Origin: Begonia masoniana
Lineage: Eukaryota > Streptophyta > Magnoliopsida > Cucurbitales > Begoniaceae
Assembly: GCA_022432975.1 (NCBI GenBank)
Contig: CM039510.1
Location: 30,058,412-30,122,411, forward strand
DNA length: 64,000 nt
Direction of reading: 5' to 3'
The position numbers and the translations under genes are program-made. This document shows positions 9,262 through 21,191 of the stretch, in pieces; position 1 is the stretch's first letter, and every line of letters begins with the position of its first letter. The notes under the pieces were generated by a model, which saw only the letters and a list, made by a program, of their open reading frames with translations, ran no database searches and was not told the origin of the DNA.

Positions 9262-10616
9262 ACAACACTTGCCCGGACCTGCAGTTGATGGTGGCGTAAT
9301 GTCTAAACAGCCAGTCCATCCAAAGAATAACATTGTATCCCACCATATCGATGACGATAAGGTTGGCATACAACTTCTGGTCTCCTACTGACACTATATC
9401 ACCCCGTACAACCTGTTCGAAGTGCATAAACTCTCCAGAAGGTAGCATAATGTTGTAGGGCTGATCTGACGGTGTACAACAAAAATCCTATCTAACTACG
9501 AAGTCCATTGCCACAAACGAATGTGTGGCCCCCGTGTCCCACAAGGTATAAGCAGGTGCATCGCATATTGAAATTGTACCTGTAATTGCTGTATGCTCAG
9601 CGGCATCATCGACATCCTCCATCATTGCAAAGACTATAGGTACGGCCTGATTCGGTCTCGTGTCGGGTATTGGGCAGTCTCGGACGTGATGACCTTCTTT
9701 TCCACATCGAAAACATTGGCCGGTTATGAGTCTGCATTCTCCTCTATGAATTTTTTGGCATCGTGGGCATGCTGAAAGTTAAGGAGCCCCCATTGGTCTC
9801 TTTCCCTTGTCCTGATAAGTGGCGATCTCATTAGGCCTCTTAATGCCCCTGTTCTGTTGCTGTTGAGGTTGTAAATTTTGAGCCCGTTGTTGTTGTTGAG
9901 GAACATTCCGAATGATCCCTCTTGGTTGATCTCTCTGTCTCTGGGACTTCGCTTCTAAGGCCTCCAACTGATAGGCCTTGGCCACCAATTTTGTGTACGG
10001 TGCCTCATCAAATCCCCCGTATGAAATCCCTCATAAGAGGTCCAACTTCAAACCCTGAATAAATTGGTGCACCTTGTTTTCGTCAGTGGCCACCAAATGA
10101 GGTGCATAACGGGATATATTCAAACTTCTGAACATATTCGGCCACCGATCCATACTGTCGTAGCCGAGAGAATTCTATCATCTTTTCCTTCTTCGCACTT
10201 CTGTCAAAATACTTCTCATAGAATATTCGTTTAAATCCCTCCCAGCTTAACGCCACCGTTGTTGCCTGGATGGTGTCCCACCAAAATCCTGCATTCTTGA
10301 TGAACTGGTACGTGGCACATAGAACTTTCTTATTTTCTTCCACCTCTGTGCATCTAAGCATTCTCTCTATCTGCCGGACCCATTCCTCAGCGTGAGTTGG
10401 GTCAGTAGATAGTCCATCAAATGTAGGCGGCTGGAGTCGCCTGAATCTATCCCCACTGGTGTCGCGTGGAGCATTCCCTTGATTGTTATTGTTATTCCCA
10501 TTGTCTTCTCGGGCCATCAGTCGTTCCACCATGCGGGATTGTACACCCACCAGCTCGGTTAATCTGTCAATGGCACGAGAACTCTCGCTCGATTCATCCC
10601 GTTGTCCTCTCACCAT
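9262..10616 (-). pseudogene. gag-pro: gag-protease fragment of element E, broken
   Basis: Start MVRGQRDE at 10616 by family match. The Gag domain (AEEWV, FWWDTI, YFDR) runs to a frameshift near 10090; further breaks occur near 10025 and 9780. An intact CCHC knuckle C-F-R-C-x4-H-x4-C is encoded near 9680-9722, and the aspartic protease site D-T-G-A-T-H-S-F near 9510-9535. The sequence ends in the protease because element V is inserted at 9261/9262. Reverse transcriptase and integrase are not present. Its 5' LTR is 10779-13156. Confidence 0.85.
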
Positions 10617-10618
10617 CT

Positions 10619-10690
10619 CTAAGGAAATCCTATACGAAATAACGAACTCTACTTAATAAACAAAACGGGTACAGAAACTTAAACACTTAC
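10619..10690 (-). other. Possible short leader intron before gag (element E)
   Basis: Minus-strand donor GTAAGTGTTT begins at 10690 and an acceptor CCTTAG ends at 10619, two bases before the gag ATG; 72 nt, like the spans in elements V and C. Confidence 0.3.
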
Positions 10691-10760
10691 AGTTGCTGGA
10701 GCGATCTCACGTGGCGGGTTGTGCAATCAGACATTTTACATAATCATTTTTAAAACCGTG

Positions 10761-10772
10761 TCTCTCTGATAC
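10761..10772 (-). other. Degenerate primer-binding site, element E
   Basis: Minus strand reads GTATCAGAGAGA, a decayed form of TGGTATCAGAGC, between LTR and gag. Confidence 0.7.
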
Positions 10773-10778
10773 AATAAC

Positions 10779-13156
10779 TGTGACAACCCGAGACCCGATT
10801 TCGATCGGAATCCGAGAGGCAAGCCATCACTCAGTGACATAATAGAAAAACATAGACTATATTTTTTTTTTTGAAACTTTTAGGACGTTACAGGGAGAAG
10901 AAACCTTCTCTGGATTTAAAAACTGTGAGCTAATTTATAACCGGATCACAGAAGTGAATAACAGAAGAGACTGGGAAGAACATAGAACAGAAATGGACGA
11001 TGAGAATAAATAAACAGAATAAACAGAAATAAAGGTGGAAAAACATATGCAAGAGACTGGCAGAAGAAGTGGATTTTAAACAAATGTGAACAGTGACAAC
11101 GGTGGATGTGAATAAGACAAAAGTGTACAGTGACAGCGGTGGATGTGAATAAAAAAAGGCAGCAGTGGATGTGAATACGGCAAAAATGAACAGTGGCAAC
11201 GGTGGATGTGAATACGACAAAAATGAACAGTGGCAGCGGTGGAGGCGGGCAGAAGTGCACTGTTCACCGGTGGACATGAATAAGACAAAATAGATGACGT
11301 CAGGCGGATGATGTAATTTTAAAGACAGCGGTGGATGCAGTTTTAAACGGGCAGCGGGCAGTGGTGGATATGATTTTACAAGTAGCGGTGGACGTGATCG
11401 GAAGATGTAGTTTATAAGGGCAGAATTTGACAACTTTTAACAAGATTACATAAAAACAAAAATCGTGAAAACGGAAAGTGTGAAAGCTTCACACTTCAGA
11501 AAAACGATTCACAACATGATTTTGGGCATATCAAAAAAACACGACAGGATTCTAAGGAAACAGATTGCATGGATAACTCTAAAACCAGAGATAATCCATG
11601 CACGCCCTAAAAGAGAAATATTCCAAACAATTCCAGAATACATCAGAATATACACAACTGTCAAATACAGAGTTTTTAAAACTTAAACATCAGAACTTAT
11701 ACATTGTTTTAAGATCTGGAAGACTGTACAGAACTCGATATACATTACCAAAACTTCACCAGACAAGGGTTTTCAAACATTAACACCAGTCCTACACACA
11801 AGTTTAAAACTTCAAAAGTTATACAGGACTTGACAAAATTTTAAAATACCCTCACAGAAATAGAATGTGTCTGGCTGCAGCAACCACCCCCGAGAGCTCG
11901 AGCCACTAGCCACCTATTCGTTGGACTGAGGTACAAAGTCCTCATTTGCGAGTTCAGTACCTACATCAGGGAGTTCACCTATGAGTCTACAACTCAGTAA
12001 GAACATATATAAATGCAGTGATGCATATGCTATGCATGAACTTTCAAAATACGGTGACAGAACAGTACATTACGTTTCAGTGGCAGAGGGGTATAAGTGG
12101 GGCTTATAGGGGAACTGGCAAGTGTACGACAGGCACATAACAAATTTACAGAACAGAACAAACAGAGCTGTACAGAACAGTAGGCCAGTTCCCGTCCCGC
12201 ACTTAACCATTACATTACAGTCAGATTGTATTTTTCTTAACTTCAAAACCGTGCATAGAAAACTTTTGCATGTCTTTCGGGAAAATCGTGTATGCATGAG
12301 CATTTACAGTGCTTAAACATAAAACGGCAGACAACAGAAACAACATAACAGAACCTAAAGGAAGAACAAGTTACTCGGAATATAACTTCGACTTAACTAC
12401 CCGAAACCTCCCGACAGTAGTAAAATCTTAGAGTCTCCGCGATGTAGGGCCTTAAGGGCCAACCTACGGGTATGAACTTACCTGTTTGCTGTAGAGTTGA
12501 TGTTCTTGATCGTCTCGGTAATGCACGAACCTGTATATACACGTAAGAAAAATAAACAAGCTGCAAATGCTAACTAATAACTTGTAGGATATGCTCCTAA
12601 CTCCATTCAGGCTTTTAGAAAACAAACCAACTTGTTTTCATGCAATAACAGCGAGTTTTCTCCAAAATATCACAAACCCTAAACTTCAACAAAACTATCA
12701 TTTTAACTTGTCCAGACACGTTAGCATAAGCAGATGCTCTCATTAGGCAGAAACAGAAGAAAAATCAAGGAAGATCGAAGGTGCTTCGATGGATGATTTT
12801 TGTCTGGAAAAGAGGAAACAGAGAGGAAGGGATGAGTGTGAAGGTTCACGTAGAAGAGAGGAGAATAGGTTGGTTTCTCAGCAAGTTATGGACATTTGGT
12901 AACCATCCATTGGCTCTCTCCCACCAACCTTAATTCCTTCCCAATTTACCCATCCATGCGTCTCTAACTAATGGTTTTATTCACTCATACATTAGTTTGG
13001 TTTTTATCCCATTATCCAAATATACATATTCATACGTATCTATATATAATTTCTATCGATTTGGTTTTCAAGAAAACGTTCATTGTATTAATACCAAATT
13101 AATCTCACATAATAATTCGGGAAGAAATTACATAGGCAAAAATGTCGGGTGTTACA
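10779..13156 (-). mobile_element. 5' LTR of element E (2378 bp)
   Basis: On the minus strand it runs TGTAACACCCGACATTTTTGCC to GGGTTGTCACA. The start matches LTR E2 at 55922 over ~50 bases. It holds the leader module: mini-exon 2 at 12530-12482 (49 nt), donor GTAAGTTCAT, stem GGCC-TTAAG-GGCC on the plus strand at 12448-12460, and exon 3 from 11960 to a TAG at 11916-11914 (47 nt). The exon 2/3 frame contains R-T-S-T and E-D-F-V-P, as in E2. Confidence 0.85.
11080..11440 (-). repeat. Degenerate ~37-bp tandem repeat in LTR tail
   Basis: Recurring GGTGGATGTGAATA and GAACAGTGGCAACG blocks (plus strand). Frames across it are low-complexity and not genes. It is the positional counterpart of the 27-bp array in LTR E2. 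Confidence 0.7.
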
Positions 13157-14378
13157 ATAGGTCCATCGGTCCCTCTGTCATCTTATATCACTATTTAATT
13201 TCTATGTTACAAGAATAAATATATATAAAGGATTAATCAGATTAATCATTTATAAACACTCAAATGAATATATTGTTATTCAAAATATATAAATAGTTTT
13301 TATATTTTAAATTTAAAATAAAATATCTCATTAGATGAGATATTTTTAAGGGATTTGAATTAGATTTGAAGAATCTCATCAGATGAGATTTGATCTTCAA
13401 ATTTAAAGTGGTTATGTAACAAACTATCAAATTAGATTTTTAAAATTTGAATAAAAGTAGATCTGGAAAATCTGATTAAATTAGATTTGATCTACAGTTG
13501 ACTTATAGTTTGTTTACTATTTAAAAGTAGATCTGAAAAATCTCATAAGATGAGATTATCTTGAAAAGTAATTTTCGTAAATATAATCTAAAAACTTTTT
13601 TAGATTATATGATTAATCGATTTACTAGATAAATCAACTACTAATCAAATTAAATTTGATTAGATAAGATTTATTTTTTAAAAATTAATTTTTATTAAAA
13701 CAAATCTAAAAAAAAATTAATTTTAAAATAGATCTATAAAATTTTCAAATGTGATTTGACAGATAACAACAGACGATGAACTGAAAAACAAATCCCTAGA
13801 GAAAAAGGTGTGACCTTTCCGTATTCGGTTTTAGAAAAATGTTTTCTAAGATCGAAGAGAGACGTCTCATGTGTTGAGAACACGTCTCCCCACAAATATA
13901 AGAGTGTATTATTCTTGTAAGAGAGACGCCCACACGTCAGGAAATTTAAGTGTAAAGATCTTCAGAGAAGACTCGACGGTTTCAAAGTCTTCAGGATAAA
14001 CACCTGATCCTGAGTTAAAGCTGTTAAGATTAGAATGGAGTACCTGAGTAAAAGTGTTGCTCCAAGAGGTATCTTCTTTTATTATTTCACAATCTAAATC
14101 TAATAATGTTTCTCAATGTAAATTTGTTTACATTTTGAAAAATTATATATTTCTCAAAAATAATTTCTTTTAGACTAACGATCCAACTAATGGTTTTTTG
14201 ATGATTTTAAAATAGTTTTTAAAGTCACAGGGTAACGCATGTCACTATTAATATGAATAATAGTGAATTCCGCCATGCGTAAGAACCTCGAAAACCAACA
14301 TATGACCGATCTTGATGATCGTTTCACTCGCATTGAGTCTCAATTTCAAGAGTTGGGTTAGAAGGTTAAGACTTAGAG
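13157..14378. other. AT-rich unassigned segment
   Basis: 1.2 kb with no long frame. It contains three palindromes of the form ATCTCATNAGATGAGAT, a GAGAGACG-rich stretch (13855-13935), and near 14303 an ATG opening a short frame (MTDLDDRFTRIE) that is cut after ~19 codons. That frame could be the start of a Gag coiled coil of another retroelement, but this is a guess. LTR C is inserted at its right edge. Confidence 0.5.
13325..13556. repeat. Three copies of a 17-bp palindrome
   Basis: ATCTCAT-TAG-ATGAGAT (13325-13341), with CAG as centre at 13373-13389 and AAG at 13540-13556. Arms are identical and only the first base of the centre varies. Confidence 0.8.
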
Positions 14379-14719
14379 TGTAACACCCGACATCGTCAGT
14401 CAGGTGAGCTTTCTTTTAAAGAAACAGAATTAATTACCATCTATACATATTCTTCTTTGGTCGAAAATTAGGCGCCAAAGTTTAATCAATTCTCTTTATA
14501 AAAATTAGGTCTGGTGGCAAACTTGTAATTAAGCCTAGCTCAATAACTGTATAAATAGAAAATGGAAATCCTAAAATATCACAAAAACCTCCCTCAGCCG
14601 ACTTTCCACTTTCAGCCGACTCTCTTTCCCCTAAAATATACTTAGCTAGAGAGCTACCATTCTGGAATATTAGACTACTTAGGATTTGTTTTCTTACATT
14701 AATACGTGAAATAACTTAG

Positions 14720-15394
14720 GTGGGAAAAAGCTCCAAGTGAAGAAAGACATTGCTAAGGAATCCAAGTAAGTGAGTGTGTTAAGATTTCTGGCCATTAGGG
14801 CCCTGCATCACAAGGGTAGTAGGTTGAGTTTGTTTCTGATATTCGATTATGTTTGAGAAGTTGTCTATTTTAGTATAATGTTTGGAATAGTGTATGCTCT
14901 GTTTTCTGATGAACGACTCCTTCCATGGTCTCATGTTTTGAGAATGATTATATTCATGCATCATGATTTATTTACAGAGTATACAAAGTGTTTTACATGC
15001 ATACTCCTTTATAAATGAAACAAGAAAACGAAACGTATGAAACCTTGCTTAAGTGAGAGTTGGGGGCGGTATTGGCCATGTCATTGTCCAGGGATGGACC
15101 ATGATTCTTGCCCATATGGGCCATGTACACGCACTCTGCCTACCCCCCTTCAGCACAAACTCCTCCTTAATCCATGATATGAAAATGATGAACAAGTATA
15201 TGATTCCCACGATTTGAAAATGAATGAGAACATAAGCATGATTTCCGATATTGAGTAAGAGATGTGGACATGATTTTATTGAGTATGCATGTATTTGTTG
15301 CACTCCTTACTAAGCATTAGGCTTATAGTTTGAACCTTATGATGTAGGTGACGAAACAGAAGTTGAGGACTTCACTCTAGAAGGAAATGCTTAG
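14720..15394 (+). other. Leader mini-exon 2, intron 2 and exon 3 (LTR C)
   Basis: Exon 2 is 46 nt, ending ATTGCTAAGGAATCCAA before GTAAGTG. Intron 2 is 582 nt. Exon 3 runs 47 nt to TAG. The frame keeps L-L-R-N-P before the junction and D-E...E-D after it, but has a TGA in the first half of exon 2, so the upstream part is closed in this family. Confidence 0.5.
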
Positions 15395-15699
15395 GTCTAG
15401 TTGCTGGTTGATGCTCGTGGAGATGATTTGTGACTGAAGAACGATTTTAACCCGTGGTGTGTTGCTCGTAATATATTTTTAGTAAGGTCTAAGATATTGA
15501 AACATGAGTATGATGAAGTTTTCTTATGATGAAGAATACTGGGATTGTTTGATACAGTTTCATGTTTAAAGAAGATTTTAAGACTAAAGGTTCATTTGAT
15601 TTCTCTAAGTCTTCCGCTACGTATTTAAGTTAAGAATTTTTGATGTTTATGTGTCTGGGATTTTCATTAAAGGGATGAGTTTATAGAAGAACAGAGTTT

Positions 15700-16270
15700 T
15701 GAAATGTCAACTTCAACCCGTAATCGATAGATGTATGCAGCAAGTGTTATTGGTCGGTAGATGTGGATTATCACTGTTGAGCGGTGGATGTCACTCGACA
15801 AAAGTGATCGGTGGATGTCGAGTATTATTGTGAGCTGTGGATGTCGTCTGCCGAGTTAATGAAATCACGTGGGTAACACGTGGTCTGAGCGGTAGATGTA
15901 ATCAGTAAGTGTTATCATCGGTAAATGTAAGTAGAAAGTTTTGTCATTTTGTGATCGGTAGATGTGGCTTGTGAGTTTGTCGTTTTGTGATCGGTAGATG
16001 TCGCTTGTGAGTTTTGTCGTTTTGTGATCGATAGATGTGGCTTGTGATTTTTTTCGTTTTGTGATCGGTAGATGTGGCTTGCGAGTTTTGTTGTTTTGTG
16101 ACCGGCGGATAATGAGTGTTATTGTGAGCGGTGGATGTCGTCTGCCGAGTTAATGAAAGCACGTGGGTAACACGTGGTCTGATCGGTGGATGCTGGGTGA
16201 TTGTGTCACCCGGCTGACATCATCAGTAGATGCGAGATTTTTACTGTTGATCGGTGGATGACGCTCGATA
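15700..16270 (+). repeat. CGGTAGATGT tandem repeats in LTR C tail
   Basis: Units of roughly 37 bases such as TTTTGTGATCGGTAGATGTG recur between ~15945 and 16110, flanked by GCGGTGGATGTCG units. CACGTGG G-box-like motifs occur at about 15868, 15880, 16160 and 16172. Confidence 0.75.
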
Positions 16271-16498
16271 GAAATGAGTGGTGGATATAAACAATAGAGG
16301 TTAATTCGATTATCTATTGATTCTTTCTTTAAGTAGACATTCCCCCAAATGATTTTTAAACGTCTTCAAATTTCATTGGAATTTCTTTAAAAACGTATTT
16401 ATTTATATAAAAAAAAAAGAGAATTTGGGTTGACATTTTGATTATGAATATGTTTATACGAAATTCTCGACCCGCCGGGTTTCGGGTTGTGACAACTA

Positions 16499-16510
16499 TG
16501 GTATCAGAGC
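16499..16510 (+). other. Primer-binding site, element C
   Basis: TGGTATCAGAGC, intact, just after LTR C. Confidence 0.9.
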
Positions 16511-16656
16511 GAGCCGGGTTTTAAAATTGGTTCCGTAGACTGCCTACCAGCACAAATCACCACATGAGTACTCTCCAGCAACTGTAAGTGTTTATGATTT
16601 TAGTAATGTCATTCAAAGTTAAGATGTGTTTATGATAATATGTTATGATTCCCAAG

Positions 16657-17616
16657 ATGGTGAGAGGTCAACATAGAGAAGACAATGAGGATAGTAACAC
16701 TATTGCCCATTTAACGGAGTTGGTGATTCACCAATCCTGCCAAATCGAGCAACTTGTGGCTACTAGAGAAGAGCAAGGGAACTCTAGTTTGAATGCAACC
16801 CATGACCATGGAGGTGAACGTTTTCACCGGCTTCGACCTCTTGTATTTAATGGTCAAGTTTCGGATCCTATTTATGCTGAGGAATGGATTCGAACAATTG
16901 AGAACATGTTCATGTATGCCAAGGTCGAAGAGGGGGGCAAGATCACATGTGCTGTTTTTCACCTTGCACTGGGAGCAAAGCATTGGTGGGATTCAATTAA
17001 GAGCACTACTAACATGGAAACTATGACTTGGTCGTGGTTCAAGACGGCCTTCTTTGACAAGTACTTCAACCGAGCGGTTTCGGGCTAGCAAAAAGATGGA
17101 GTTTATGCAGCTACGCCAAACCGGTTCTGTGGCGGACTACATTTGTAAGTTCAAAGCATTGTCACTATTTGCACCCCGCTTGGTTGATGATGAAGAAGAC
17201 AAGATTCACAAATTCGTCAAGGATTGAAACCAAACCTTTTCAGGGGAGTGAAGATTGCAGGGATCCACAACGTACCCTATTCTGAGGTGGCAACTAAGGC
17301 TTTAGAACTGGAAGAGGTAGAAATAGCTGTGCAAGGACAGTGCGAGCTGCCAAGGAAGATGGTCGTTGGTGTGTAGTCACAACCGCTGCAAAACAAAGGA
17401 GGTCGGCAGCATCAACAGAGAGGCATCAAAAGGCCCTACAACCCCAATGACGATCGAGGAAAAGGAAAGTGGCCTCAAGGGACTCCTCGAGTTCCTCAAG
17501 CTCCTTAGGCCCCGCTATGTTCCATCTGCCAGAAGAACCACCATGACGAATGCAAACTATACACGGGCAGCTGTTATAGGTGCGATAAGGTTGGCCATGT
17601 TGTTAGGGATTGTCCA
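16657..17616 (+). pseudogene. gag: gag of element C, broken
   Basis: The start MVRGQHRED at 16657 is preferred over the ATG at 16645 because MVRG is the family start. The Gag domain (AEEWI, HWWDSI, FDKYF) is open to about 17083, where an extra T before CGGGC shifts the frame; homology then continues in another frame past the usual PQ/Q-rich linker. An intact CCHC knuckle C-Y-R-C-x4-H-x4-C is encoded at about 17567-17608. At least two frameshifts make it non-functional. Homologous to the Gag of element A but clearly diverged. Confidence 0.85.
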
Positions 17617-18803
17617 ATGCCGCCGGATGTGAATCGTACGAGGGTGGCACCTAGAGTTTTTGCCATGACGGAAGGTGATGATGTGGAACAGAAAACGGTT
17701 ATAACAGGTATGATTAAGATTTGTGGTAAACCTGCATACACAATTATAGATACCGGTGCTACCCATTCTTTCGTAGCAACTACATTTGCATGCAGGTATA
17801 ATTTACGGACCCTTCTAGTCGATAAGTCGTTTAGTGTCATGTTACCTTCGGGAGAATCCTTACATTCTGAACAAGTAGTAAAGGGTGAAATTGTATTAGT
17901 AGGGGAAAAAGAGATATATGTAGAGTTGATTCTAATTAATATAAAGGGATATGAAGTGATTTTGGGTATGGACTGCCTATTCAGACATTATTGCACAATC
18001 AACTGTAGAACTGGTCTAGTTGAATTCCGACCCAAGAGTGGGGACTGTTATTCTTTTCAAGTCATCTCAAAATCAAGTAAGATACCAATTATATCCTCCT
18101 TAGAAACCAAGCGGTTACTGAGAAGTGGTTGTGTAAAGTTATCTAGCTAGCATAATTGATATGCGGGTGGAGGATAAGGTGAAACTTCAAGATATTCCCA
18201 TGGTCTGAGAGTTCCCTGAGGTATTCTTGGACGACTTGCCGAGGTTACCACCCGATAAAGAAATTGAATTTGTGGTTGATACATACCCTGAGGCATTGCC
18301 TGTGTCTAAGAATCCCTACCGTATGGCACAGGTTGAATTGAAGGAACTAAAGACTCAATTGCAAGAGTTAGTAGATAAAGGATTTATTCCCCCTAGCTGT
18401 TCTCCCTAGGGTGCACCTGTTTTATTTGTTAAGAAGAATGACGGATCCCTTCGAATGTGTATTGATTACAGGGAATTGAACAAACTGACAATCAATAATA
18501 AGTACCTTTTACCTCGAATTGATGATTTATTTGACCAGTTACAAGGGGCCAAAGTGTTTTCAAAAATCTACTTACGTTCGGGCTACTAATAATTAAAGGT
18601 TAAGGAGGGAGATATACCAAAGACAGCATTCAGAACCCGATATGGACATTACGAATTTCTTGTGATATCGTTTGGACTAACGAATGCACCTGCAGCTTTT
18701 ATGGATTTGATGAATAGGGTATTCCGTGAATATTTGGGCAAGTTTGTGATTGTATTCATAGATGACATTCTCATATACTCACAGGCTAAAGCTGATCACG
18801 CAG
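17617..18803 (+). pseudogene. pol: protease-RT region of element C, truncated
   Basis: The protease active site D-T-G-A-T-H-S-F lies at ~17749-17772 and the frame is lost near 18130 by a one-base gain. An in-frame TGA at 18206 sits between I-P-M-V and E-F-P-E, exactly where element A also has TGA. RT follows: D-L-P-R-L-P-P-D, then a stop from W to TAG at ~18407, I-D-Y-R-E-L-N-K, and the catalytic F-I-D-D-I-L at ~18753-18772. The element ends at 18803 because LTR A is inserted there; RNase H, integrase and chromodomain are absent. Confidence 0.85.
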
Positions 18804-18967
18804 TGTAACACCCGACAATTTCAACCAGGTGATTTTCTTAACCATTTTGATTATCACCCTTTTTCTTAACCTTTATGATTTTAAATTTAATGTCAAGACA
18901 TATTTATTACAAGTTGAGTGAAACTAGGTTGGGTGGCAGGGTTGTAATTAAGGATGGATGGATCAAG

Positions 18968-20047
18968 TATAAATAGGAAATGGAAACCTTAAACCTAATT
19001 TAAACCTCACTGTAGCCGACGCATTCACTCTCGGCGATTTCTCTCTTCCCCAGAGCTCTCTCCCCTCGGCCAACTACAGCTCCTTTCGGTGACCGATTTT
19101 CAGACTCCGCCCCGACAATCCACACCCTAGGTAAGACTCTGTAATGTAGTTACTGATTGGCTATTTAGAACTCTATTTTTCCTACTAAGACCCGTAGCTT
19201 TGGATTCTTCTTTGGCAGTGAAATATTAGTGGCATTCGTAATCTGTGACTAGTTATTAGGTTGAAACTGATTATTTCTAGGACGACTTTTGGTTAGAACT
19301 TTTAGGATTTTTATTTAATACTGTAATGTGAAATGTTTTAGGTAAATAAGTCTGAAGTGAAGTGCTCGAGTATTGCTAAGGAAACAAGGTAAGTGAATGT
19401 ATTGAGACTTCCGGCCAATAGGGCCCTACATCACAAGGATATTAAGTTAGTTTCAGTTGTCTGATGTTTGTTCTGTGTTAGTAAGATTTCTCGTACTTGG
19501 ATGATTTATGGTTGTTGAGAGTTTTGTTATGTGACGTTATGGCAGAGTCTATGAAATCGACTGTTCTGGTATGATACTTCCTATAGCCTGATGATTTAAG
19601 AGCATCAATGTCATGCATCATGATTTACTTCTCAAGCATATGAAAATGTTTTATGAGCATGTTTTTCCCATGAACAAGATATGACAATGAATATGAAACT
19701 TATGCAACCGGATAAAGTGAGGGTTGGGGGCGGTTTGGCGTATGTCAATGTCCAAAGAGAAGGACCATGAATACAGCCCGAAAGGGACTATGTACACTTG
19801 CACTGTCAGCCTCCCTTTACGGCACAAATCCTCCCTTAATCCATATGATGAAAGTGATGAAAAAGAATACGAATAAGAACAGGAAAAGAGCATGAAACGA
19901 ACATGATCATGATTTTCTTGTTACTATGCATTCACGTATACATGTTAGCATTGCATTCCTTACTAAGCATTAGGCTTATAGTTTGAACCTGATGATGTAG
20001 GTGACGAAGTATCAGGTGAGGATTCCCAAGTTAATGAAGATGTCTAA
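18968..20047 (+). other. Promoter and spliced-leader module (LTR A)
   Basis: TATAAATAG at 18968-18976; exon 1 to CACACCCTAG (19130); intron 1 19131-19341 (GTAAGA...TTTTAG); mini-exon 2 19342-19388 (47 nt); intron 2 19389-20000 with stem GGCC-AATAG-GGCC (19413-19425) and CTTACTAAGC branch-like box; exon 3 from 20001 to TAA at 20045-20047 (47 nt). Near the junction the frame reads L-L-R-K-Q then G-D-E..G-E-D; TGA/TAA codons close it earlier in exon 2. Confidence 0.55.
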
Positions 20048-20399
20048 GTTTGGTTGCTGGAAGGTGTTCAGGGAGCAATTTTGTGGCTGGATGGCGAACA
20101 AGACCCCCTGGTTAATGCTCTTATAATTTTAGTGATGATTATGAATTTGGAAGTCTAAGTAGAATGAGATTATTTTAAGACATCGAGCTTTTGAAATTTG
20201 TCTGGTTTAATTACTAAGTCTGAGAATGTTTATAAGGATATAAAACGAGTTGTTTTAACTAAGTCTTCCGCTACATGTATTGAAGATGAGTCTATGATTT
20301 ATGTCTGCCTACGTTTATGTCCATGAAGTATGAGATCTGTGAAGGTTAGGTTATCTTTCTGTCGGTATGAGTTGCTTGAAGGTTTTCGGGATTTACTGC

Positions 20400-20720
20400 C
20401 GTGTGATAGAAGTCGGATGAATGCATCATCCGACTGATGTCACCGGTGTGAGTTGAATGATAGAAGCTGGATGAATGAATCATCCGGCTGACGTCACCGG
20501 TAGGTGGTGAACGTTTGTCGATTACCGGATGATGTCTCTTACCGGATGATGTAAGTATTGTTTGTCATCTACTGATCGGGCAATGTAATGTATTTCAAAT
20601 ACCAGATAATGTAAGTATTGTTTGTCGTCTAGCGATCGGGCGATGTAGTGTATTTCGAATACCGGATGATGTAAGTATTGTTTTGTCATCTAGCGATCGG
20701 GCGATGTAGTGTATCGCTTA
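20400..20720 (+). repeat. Tandem repeats in LTR A tail
   Basis: Two ~75-bp units with ATCATCCGGCTGA and CACCGGT (one with TGACGTCA at 20489-20496), then ~60-bp units built of GATCGGGCGATGTAGTGTAT and ACCGGATGATGTAAGTATTG. Confidence 0.75.
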
Positions 20721-21191
20721 TGTCAAGTGATGTTTAATGAGTCACGAGAGATCCACGTGCCCACCGGAAGATGTCTTCTATTGGGCAACGATAATTGAGT
20801 CATGCAGAGTACACGTGACAAATCGGAAGATGTGTACCCTATCAGCGGATGCATGCAAACCAATGCAGCCTGAGCAGAATGCCGTCGTGTGATCTGAGGG
20901 CATTTCTTTTCTGCCCGATTATGTCATAGAACTGATAACCGAGCATAGTCGCTCGATTCTGTGGACTAAAGAGTTATTAGATTAATGAAAGAGTCGAGTT
21001 TTGGATGGTTTAGTTCTGTCAGATGATATGTGTAACACCCGACATTTCGGCCAGGTGATTTTCTGACCATTTTCATTGTCACCCTCTTATTTAACCTGTA
21101 TGATTTAAAATTTAATGTTAAGACAAATTTATTACAAGTTGTGTGAAACTAGGTTGGGTGGCAGTTTTGTAATTAAAATCGATGGATTTAG

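Larger units (their letters stand above)
14379..16494 (+). mobile_element. 5' LTR of element C (2116 bp)
   Basis: Runs TGTAACACCCGACATC to GGGTTGTGACA and is followed by a primer-binding site. TATAAATAG is at 14550-14558. It carries mini-exon 2 (14720-14765), a GGCC-ATTAG-GGCC stem (14790-14802), an acceptor after TTACTAAGC and exon 3 (15348-15394). The tail carries GATCGGTAGATGT repeats and G-boxes. Confidence 0.85.

Noticed and set aside
13157..14378. Ty1/copia LTR
   Set aside because: AT-rich with some LTR-like look, but no primer site, polypurine tract or paired terminus could be found.
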